Below the pieces are notes generated by a model. That model saw only the letters and a program-made list of their open reading frames with translations, did no database searches and was not told the DNA's origin. Positions 56,679-64,000 of a DNA stretch of 64,000 nt are shown in pieces. This DNA is from Phanerodontia chrysosporium (taxonomy: Eukaryota > Basidiomycota > Agaricomycetes > Polyporales > Phanerochaetaceae), in NCBI GenBank assembly GCA_001910725.1, contig MJGA01000002.1, positions 744,001 through 808,000 of the forward strand, in the 5' to 3' direction. Each line of letters begins with the position of its first letter. Positions within the stretch are counted from its first letter, which is position 1. The translations under genes and the position numbers were made by a program.

Positions 56679-57596
56679 ATGCCTCACAAGCGGGCAAAAC
56701 GCTCTGTACGTGAGAAGCAGCGCGCTGCAAAGTCAGTGCCCCGCGCCCCCGGCTGACACGCACCTTTTCTTATCGCCCCCGCTTGCAGTGGGACCAACCT
56801 CGCACCGACGAAGGATGCGCTGAGCAATGAGGCGATCCCGAAGGGCGCCGCACGTGTGCTCAACGCTGCGAAAATACAGGAGGAGTTCCGCAAGAAGCGC
56901 AAGGCTGAGGCGGAGGGCGGCCGCCCCGCGAAGAAGCCGCGCCCCGCCGCGGAGGATGAAACGAAGGGAAAGAGCACCAAGTTGAAGATTATGCCAGGGG
57001 AGAGCCTTGTGCACTTCAATAGGTATGTAACTATTGCTCTGAAGTGTCTGTGCCTGCTGACCGGAGCCTGTTCAAGGCGAGTCGAGGAGTCCATGCGTCC
57101 GCTCGTCCGTGAGGCAGTCCAGATATCTGCAGCCGTTGCCCGCAAGGCCCGCAAAGAAGAAGAACTCGAAAAAGAGCTCAAGAAGTCCGGGAAGAAGGCT
57201 GGCCCCGCCCGCTCAGTCTCCCCCGCGCCACGAAGCAAGAAAAAGGCGGGCAAGGCTCCCGCGACCGACGACAGCGAGGAGGACGCACCCGCGCCCGCAT
57301 CCGGAAAGCCCGCCAAGGGCGGAAAGGCAAGTAAGCAGGAGAAGCCGAAGGACTTTGCGACGTTCTCGACGAGTGCGCCGCGGCGGCTCAACGACGTCGC
57401 GGAGGCCCCGCCAGAGCTGAAGAAGCTGCCGCGCGGGGCGAAGGCGAGCAAGACCGCGGACATCGGGGTCAAGGGCTCCGCGAGCCTGCGCGAGGGCGTT
57501 CTGTCGATGGCGCAGAAGGCGATGCTCGAGGAAGAGCGCGAGCGGGTGATCAAGGCGTATCGCGAGCTCAAGAAGAAGGGCGCCCTGGGCGTGTGA
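56679..57596 (+). CDS. Basic Lys-rich protein, CCDC137-like, probably nucleolar
   Basis: Three exons (56679-56731, 56789-57022, 57077-57596), 268 residues. Starts MPHKRAKRSVREKQR; conserved block LAPTKDALSNEAIPKGAARVLNAAKI; then KLKIMPGESLVHFNR joined across intron 2 to RVEESMRPLVREAV; ends with a helical Lys-rich region (AYRELKKKGALGV). The 'PGES...FNRRVEE' segment and high Lys content are what I associate with CCDC137-type nucleolar proteins in fungi, from memory only. A role in ribosome assembly is inference. Confidence 0.72.
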
Positions 57597-57858
57597 AGGA
57601 TGTCCTGTGGCGGGTGTCGCTGGTCCGGCTCACGGACGCGGTTATCATATACCTCCTGCGGGTGCCTTCGCACCATATCAGAGGGCAATTGCACCACTTA
57701 GAAGGCACGCGGTTGGGTGACATTGAGTCGGGAGGTGTCTCTTTGGATTACATACACTACGTGGTACAAACCGATAATACAAGATTGGTATAACTTAACT
57801 CTAACAATGAGGTGGCCCCGTTCCAGAAATGTGACAAGTGGGACGTGAAAATTGCGCG
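57597..57858. other. Intergenic, convergent 3' ends
   Basis: Spacer between the basic-protein gene and the convergent peroxiredoxin gene. No feature seen. Confidence 0.45.
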
Positions 57859-58922
57859 CTATGTCGGCGGGAATGGCGTGGTGCGTAGGTATGGCTAGCA
57901 GCTGTTCAGTGTCTGCAGGACTGGGTCTGCGCAATCCGTACCTTGAAGGTTTTATATCCAGGGAAACGCTTCGCAGCTTCTTCGTCCGATATGTGCGGTT
58001 GTATAATGACGTCGTCGCCCTTCTGCCAGTTGACAGGCGTACTGATAGGGTACCTGTCGGTGGCTTGAAGGGCTAATAAGGTTGTTGAAATTCGTTAGTC
58101 CAGGCTACAGGGTCTATACACCTCCGTGCTTACAGTCAAATACTCTGGAGCTCGAGTCAGCTATAACCAGTCATAGAATGGAGTCGTACGACGCACCTGA
58201 TAATTTCGTCAAAGTCACGACCGACGGACGCAGGGTAGTTTATCATGGCGCGGATGGTTTTCTTCGGGTCGATGAAGAAGACATTGCGGATCTGTATGGG
58301 GAATGAAGGAGGAGAGGCCAGCCGTGAGGTCGCATCCGAGCTTACAGTGTTCATCTCGCCATCCTCACTGACATTAGTCTCGTCCTGCTCGTCAAGCATC
58401 TCGTACATGCGCGCAATCTTCCTGTCGGGGTCGGCTATCTATATCGGGAGTGTTAACAATAGGTAGCGTCAGGGGCAGGACGACGCACGATGGGATACTC
58501 GACGCATGTCGGTGCGGTCTTGTTCCCTATCTCAATGATGTCGTCTATCCACTCGTAGTGCTCCTGCAGCGCGTCCGCCGAAATGCCAATAACCTTGATG
58601 TTGCGCTGAACGAATTGCGGGGCTCTGAGCACGGCAAGGATCGTCAGGGCAGGTCGGGCAGACCAGCGACCGGTCAGACGCACCGGTGTGAAATATCCGC
58701 GAGCTCTGTCGTGCATACAGGCGTGAAGTCGCCAGGATGCGAGAAGAACATTACCTGTTGTATGTTAAAATGTCAGAGAGCTGCTCTGTGCATCCCGTAC
58801 CGCAGTGTGCGCACCCAAGAGTCACCAATCCATTCGTGAAACCGGATGGGCCCCTCGGTGGTGTCTGCCTCAAAGTCTGGGACAATGCTGCCGAGACGAA
58901 GTGTTGTACCCGAGGAAGACAT
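57859..58922 (-). CDS. 1-Cys peroxiredoxin (Prx6 type)
   Basis: Thiol peroxidase reducing H2O2 and organic peroxides. Starts [24 protein letters not shown]; after intron 1 the peroxidatic Cys lies in [13 protein letters not shown] (Cys50). Then [26 protein letters not shown], a short block with [48 protein letters not shown], and after an 11-nt microexon [24 protein letters not shown], ending [14 protein letters not shown]. No resolving Cys motif, so 1-Cys class. The last intron (GTACGG...GCTAG) is needed to reach the family C-terminus. All family blocks are in order. Cytosolic or mitochondrial location cannot be told. Confidence 0.93.
58134..58144 (-). other. 11-nt microexon of the peroxiredoxin gene
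   Basis: Between introns 58196-58145 (GTGCGT...CTCCAG) and 58133-58073 (GTAAGC...TTATTAG). The 11 bases complete a codon at each side and encode the VFD of R-VFD-S. This is exactly the sequence expected before SLQATD in Prx6 proteins, and other joins give stops. Confidence 0.8.
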
Positions 58923-60147
58923 GACGGTTTTGTTAGAGTGGCAGCGAGCGTGGCAGACGGAGAGAAAGCCTGAGGACGGCGGCGCGCGACCATACGGACT
59001 GTCCTCCTATAAGACGAGAAATGATTCCCCGCACGGCATCGCGCTTTGCCATATCCGGCGAGCTAAATTCATGTCTTCCGAGTCGCACCCTGGCCAGGGC
59101 GCCGCTGCTGCTTCGCTCCTATATGCCACGATAAGGTCCAATCCCAGCTGCCCGCCTGCGAGCCGCCCCTCTGTGCGAAAACCAGAATCCCGCTGCCAAT
59201 CCCCTCGGCGATCATCACAGAGAGTCACAGGCCCTGTGGGCTCGCGTCACCTCGTCCTTCTTGCAGGGGCAGCCCAGAATTGCCTGTGTGCTGCTGCGAA
59301 AAGCCAAGCAAATGGTCGGAGCCGCTTTCCGTCGGATTCTCATGAAACACGCCTGACATTCAGGATCCCTGAAGATAACAGACACAGTTATCTTGTCTAG
59401 CTGGGCCTGACCGCTCAGAGTTTTTGCCGTCAGAACTCAATCCGACAGTGACATCGCCAGTGACGAGCGTTTTAGATAGAACGCTTCCAAGGGTCCCAAA
59501 TATCGCCGTACACACACGGTCTTTGCGCATGCGTGTGCCCGTCGCGAACAGCACGATATTCAAGTTCCACAGCCACCGCCGGAAACAACATGGCACGCTC
59601 ACGTGAAGTTCACAGGGGCGATTTGCAGCGCATGCGTAATATTGGGAAGCCCAGGCCCAACTGCCCCCGAGAGCATGGCTAGTGAGTGCTCCGTCGGCAA
59701 AGAGCATACGTCCTAGCAGCGCACCGTGGAACGAGGCAGAGTCTACTCAGTGAGTTATCGTCCGCATCCAAGCCGCTTTACGTTCACTGCACAGGATCTC
59801 TATTTGGAGAGATAGCCGACGTGCGAATTGCGATGACTCGAAATACTCCGGCTCTTGCTCACTGTTAATAGATGCGATAATCTAGTCGAGAGCTATGTAT
59901 TGGTATCTTGAGCTCACAATTAGCAACGCAGGCACAGGTAAACGATATGAAGTTCCAACGAACCGCCTGCGTCCACTTTTGGATGAGGATGACCTTCACC
60001 GCCGATCGCGACCCGCCGATCGTCTTCCTCAGGACCTTCGAAGCCGGCAGAGGCTGACTTCGCGACGATACCAGCTATGCCTGTGATATATAAGGGGATC
60101 AAGGTTGGGCTGACGAGGTTCGTTCCACTTGATCCTCGCTCCCCACC
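58923..60147. other. Intergenic, no supported gene
   Basis: Open frame 58846-59400 (+) overlaps the antisense peroxiredoxin start and is not protein-like. Nothing else seen. Confidence 0.4.
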
Positions 60148-60416
60148 ATGCCCCACCATCCCCTGGCTCACCTCTTGGGCGACAGCCTCAAAGCGATGCT
60201 GTCCCTCTCCTAAGGATATACGGGCGCCGGCTCGGCGAGCTTCGAGCTTGTCCTATCGATCAGGGGGCGCGCGTCGTCCGTGTATCGCCCTGTGGTCGCC
60301 GTCCACATGCGCCCCGCGGAAGACGCCCGCCACCCCGCGTTCGTCGACCAGCACTTGGAAGCCCTGGACTTACGTTTGGCAACTGAAGTAGCGCAGGACG
60401 CAGCGTACTCTGAGGT
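60148..60416 (+). pseudogene. Possible gene relic, protein-like exon with an in-frame stop
   Basis: From the ATG at 60148 the frame reads MPHHPLAHLLGDSLKAML and then meets TAA at about 60211. The same frame then continues for ~68 codons of ordinary protein composition (SFELVLSIRGRASSVYRPVVAVHM...) to a GTAAGT donor at 60417. No family recognised. It could be a truncated remnant, or chance; confidence is low. Confidence 0.3.
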
Positions 60417-62524
60417 AAGTAGCAAGGCTGTGGGTTGTGAGTGGTGCCGTGATTGAAATCAACATCGGTCTTCGGGGAGACAGAAAAGGTTGCGGTAAGC
60501 ATTATCTCAGCCGAACCCGCGAATTGAGGCTGCTCACATCAAAGCAAAACATGGGGTCGGTATGCTCTCGCCCGGAACCTTCTTCTCCGTCCGACATCTC
60601 GGGAGAATATGCTAAACCCCGGGTTCCAACGAACACGGAGGAGGAACAAGCGACGTTCATTCCAAGTAGCTTGACCATGGCTGTCCAAGGCTCTGTTTCG
60701 AGGCGATGATCAAGAGAAATCTTCGCATTTGGCCGTCCCGCTGAAGTATGGATTTCAAGGGCCACGGAATAACGGGATACTGGACACTCGAATGCCGATA
60801 GTCAGAGTGCCAGGATAGTCACCGAATATCAGTCTGATGCCGGCACAGACGCGCTAGCCAAACACCGTCAATTGCAAGCATCCTAGGGCGCAGATTGTGG
60901 ACAGAATGGACGTCGGCATCCAAAGGTGTCACCTCGAGCACGACCTATTACGCCCAGAGCCACAGTCTCGCTTGCAGAGCCAAGAAATGCGTGAAGTTGG
61001 CGTAAAAAGCGAGTTAACACCGCGTTGAAAATGGGATGTGAGTCACTAGCACCTGAACATACGAACTACTCACCACAGGAGATTCATCATGGTCAAGAGG
61101 CAAAGTTAAACAGCAAGATGACTGTACATATTGTGCAACGCTGTGTGTACCGTGGGATAAGACGTGGGAACTGAAGGTCCTCCGGTGTGAACCCTAAAGG
61201 CAGACACGCTGCGAGTCGGCCCGATGGCAGGCTAGGCAAGACCGATGGGTGTGAGTTGCGGCCCGTCACTTGACTCGTGGCGCCGCCAGGGCAGGCTCGC
61301 CGGGCGAGGAAGGGCACGAGACTGTATTCGCTCGTCTCGCCCAGTCTGGCTGACGTGCCCTCCTCGGGAGATCAGCAGGCTCCTGGTTTCGTAACCTTGG
61401 GAGTCGTGGTCCGTCCGTGTGTTGCGCATGGGGAGATGCCTGCCAAGGTAGGGTAGTCATGAGAGGATGCTACGCAGCAATGGGGCGGACATTGGCCATG
61501 AGAGATCGAGGGGCCTATTGAAGAGACGGCATACGGGTACTGCATACGCTCATGCTGATGAGTAGACGACCTTCCTCTCAGGCTGCCGAGCGAGGTAAGT
61601 CACCGAAACGTTGGACATGTTTTTGCCGAATCCTGCATAAGAAGCCGTGCGCCTTGCTGCGAGAGCAGAATCATCTGAAAACGCAGGCCGTGAGGCAGAC
61701 TAACTGTCAGGAAAGGTAGCCACGCACATGTAGAGAACACCCGACGTCTTTGTAGATTAATGGTCAGAAGATCTGGGCTGTGGGGAAGCACAGTCGCTCG
61801 AGAGCTAGAAAGCTGTCACGGGACAGAGAGATTCGCCGGACAAAGCGACCGTGGCGCTGGTACCTAAGATATCGGTGCTAGGGCTCCATACCAGAGCGCT
61901 GTGGAGGCTCAGAACTGCACGTAGGGGAGACCTTGACCCTCCGCGAACCCACTGGTAATAGGCAGGGTTTTCCACGTGGCAATATCCGGCCTCAAGCGTG
62001 GCGAAAGAAATAATTACCGCTACGCCTCCGCAGCTATGCCTCCGCTGCAAACGGCGACACCGCACACCGAGGGCTCCGACCGCGAGAGCTGTTCATAGCT
62101 GTCGAGATGCAAGGTCGGTGTTACGACACCAGGGTCGGAGCGCACTAGGCGGCTCCAACTAAAGACAATGGATCTCGAGAGGGAACCAGAGCGCACACAC
62201 GGCGTCCGGTGCCTCGCCTTGAACACGTTGCCCTTGTCGTAAATGAAGATTATCTCCCCAAGTCACGTCTATCGCTGTGATGTATTCCCGTTTTCCTGTT
62301 CCCCTAGATTGATGACCTCAGCAAAGGATACCACGGATTTCCCTAGGCTGTCTCCGTCCCATTAAGGACCGCCGGCCTGATGCTCCTATATAGCTCTGGA
62401 CCTGTCCTTCTCTGTCCTCGTCTGCTTGGACTTTGCTCTTGCCCACTCAAAGTTCACACGCGCTGCACGCTTTGAAGCCGACCCCGCTCACCGCCCAGCC
62501 CGTGCGCAGCCGCCATCTCACACG
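60417..62524. other. Gene-poor region; TATA-like box near 62385
   Basis: No gene supported over 2.1 kb. CTATATAG near 62386-62393, about 130 bases upstream of the final gene, may be its TATA box. Confidence 0.4.
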
Positions 62525-63994
62525 ATGACAGAGTACACCACCTCCTCGGAAGCCATCCGCGAGTTCCTCACTGCGCGTGAGCGGACTGCGCGATGGATAC
62601 AACAGCACTACGGTTACGAGGACGAACTTCTCTCGCCCTCCGCACCACCGTCGAGCATCAGCGACTCGGACGCCCCGAGCTACGGCCCCAGCGACTCCGA
62701 GGAGAGCAGCAGCTCGGTCCCGCCGCGCATGATCCTGCGCTGGAACGACGGCAGGCCCGACATGCCCATCGACCGCAGTTCCGCCTACGGCCGCCCCAGG
62801 ACCCAGTCGCACCCGCACCCGTACTCACGACGAGACGAGTCGCCGGGACGCCTGCCGCGTCACAGCAATTTTCACCCAGGCGCGGGTTCCCATCACCCGT
62901 CTGCGCCGTCCACTCACTCACGGCATGCGCAGACCCTCTCGTACGCGTCGGTCCCTCCCCAGGGCCCGTTCGTCGAGTCCGATGACACCCCGCCGCCAAC
63001 GCCCGAGCACATCGTCGTCCTCCCCTCCCCGCAGGGCGAAGACGTCCCCGAATGCCCGGGACGACGCCTTCCCACGGCTCACAGTCCCGCCACGGGTCAC
63101 AACACCCTTCGCGGACGCATTCGATGCACCACCCAAAACCCATGCCCGCGAGCGGGGCGTACTCCGCGGCGCCCTCGCACGCCCCGACGCTGCACGCCCC
63201 GAGCCCGCGGCGCGCCTACAACCCCTCGAACACCTCGCACGCCTCGCGGCACGCCACACGCTCGCCGGTGATGCAGCACTCGCAGTCGCAGCCGCTGCCC
63301 GTCGCCCACGGCGGAGCCTACCCGGCGCGCCCGGGCACCGCTCTGCCGTACGCGTACAGCCCGCCGCAGATCGTGTACGCGCCGTCGTCGCGGCACGGTG
63401 GCTCGCACTACGCTCCGCCACAGATAGTGTACTCGCCGCCCGCCCACCCGCACGCCCGTGCGCCCACCGGCCCTGGCGCGCCGTCGATCACGTACAGCCA
63501 GAGCGCGCCCCTCCCGCATCCGCATCACGGACGGAGCACCGCGCCCCCGGGCCCGCGCGCCGTCGAAAGCAGCCGCAGCTCGCGTGGGCAGAGTCGGGGC
63601 GCAGCTTCCACCGCGCGGACGACAGCCGGCGGGGGCGCTCGCCGGACAGTGACACGTCGGGGAGCACGTACTACGTCCTGCCAACACCGGGGCAGAAGGT
63701 GCAGATCATCGTGAGTAGACTCAGGGTGCGCCTCCCAAGCAGCGAAGGGAGCTGACTATGAGCTGCGTCGCGCAGCCCCCTAGCGGAGCCCCGTCGGTGC
63801 GGACGGCGACGACGGCGACAAAGGTGTCGCACTCGCCGCATTCGCCGCACGATGCCAAGAAGCCGTTCTTCCAGCGCATGTTCCACATTCCGAAGCTCGC
63901 GTCGTCTTCGACAGGTTCGACGAACTCATCGGGTCGCAAGCTGCGCCGGCGGCATACCCTCCAGGTCGGGGCGCACGCGCACGACGAGCAATAG
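62525..63994 (+). CDS. Disordered protein with basic C-terminal exon, copy 2 (two frame breaks)
   Basis: Starts MTEYTTSSEAIREFLTARER, so the start is equivalent to that of 53565-54356. Long Ser/Pro/His/Gly-rich middle, then TYYVLPTPGQKVQII before a phase-0 intron (63711-63774, approximately) and the basic last exon PFFQRMFHIPKLAS...RRRHTL. The frame shifts twice, near 63046-63049 (CCCC) and 63596-63599 (GGGG). Both need one missing base and each restores consistent low-complexity composition. It is longer than copy 1 (about 460 residues). Function unknown. Confidence 0.72.
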
Positions 63995-64000
63995 CCCTGC

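Noticed and set aside
56684..57697. 337-codon minus-strand frame
   Set aside because: Antisense shadow of the spliced, conserved CCDC137-like gene.
1..64000. CRISPR arrays, riboswitches, bacterial operons
   Set aside because: Spliceosomal introns and eukaryotic gene families throughout; no regularly spaced repeats seen.

Overview
This window is nuclear DNA of a basidiomycete fungus, most likely an agaricomycete. The evidence is GC-rich coding sequence with many 45-65 nt introns (GTRNGT donors, CTGAC/CTAAC branch sites), and families typical of mushrooms and polypores: DUF6593, DUF6699, multi-copy caspase-like proteins, a GH5 exo-glucanase-like enzyme and a LysM secreted protein. Gene models were built by eye from splice signals, frame continuity and comparison of paralogues inside the window. 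No database search was run.

Layout. 0.3-0.9 kb: ribosomal protein S13. 2.6-3.8 kb: a C2H2 zinc-finger protein. 4.6-9 kb: two tandem metacaspase-type (peptidase C14) genes on the minus strand. 9.89-20.36 kb: a 10.5 kb Ty3-type LTR retrotransposon whose 835-bp LTRs appear identical, inserted just downstream of a third caspase gene (20.5-22.5 kb). 23.7-29 kb, all minus strand: an all-helical ARM/TPR-like protein, an HXXXD acyltransferase and a DUF6593 protein. 30.2-34.7 kb: two DUF6699 genes, a tRNA-Thr(AGU) and a small secreted cysteine-containing protein. 38.0-41.1 kb: a GH5 glucanase-like enzyme and a short disordered protein. 42.0-46.6 kb: a fourth caspase gene followed by a second copy of the ARM/TPR-like gene. 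46.6-50.9 kb: conserved housekeeping genes, a KLHDC4/Kel3-like Kelch protein and the CAAX protease Rce1, transcribed divergently. 51.4-63.99 kb: a second DUF6593 gene, two more disordered proteins, a LysM protein, a CCDC137-like basic protein and a 1-Cys peroxiredoxin.

The most unusual object is the retrotransposon. Between integrase and the 3' LTR it carries a complete four-exon gene in antisense orientation. Its product has a canonical Zn2Cys6 spacing and a C-terminal helical region. Because its introns can only be removed from the antisense transcript, they would survive retrotransposition. The module is bracketed by two ~44-bp copies of a segment that includes the polypurine tract. The second theme is the caspase family: four paralogues with strictly conserved internal exon sizes, GC-AG introns in three of them, and a caspase gene lying next to an ARM/TPR-like gene at both family loci.

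Caution: nearly every broken frame in the window (four in pol, and others in caspase 2, the acyltransferase and the 62.5 kb gene) is explained by one missing base in a short homopolymer, always a loss. This looks like assembly error rather than gene decay, so those loci should not be called pseudogenes without raw reads.
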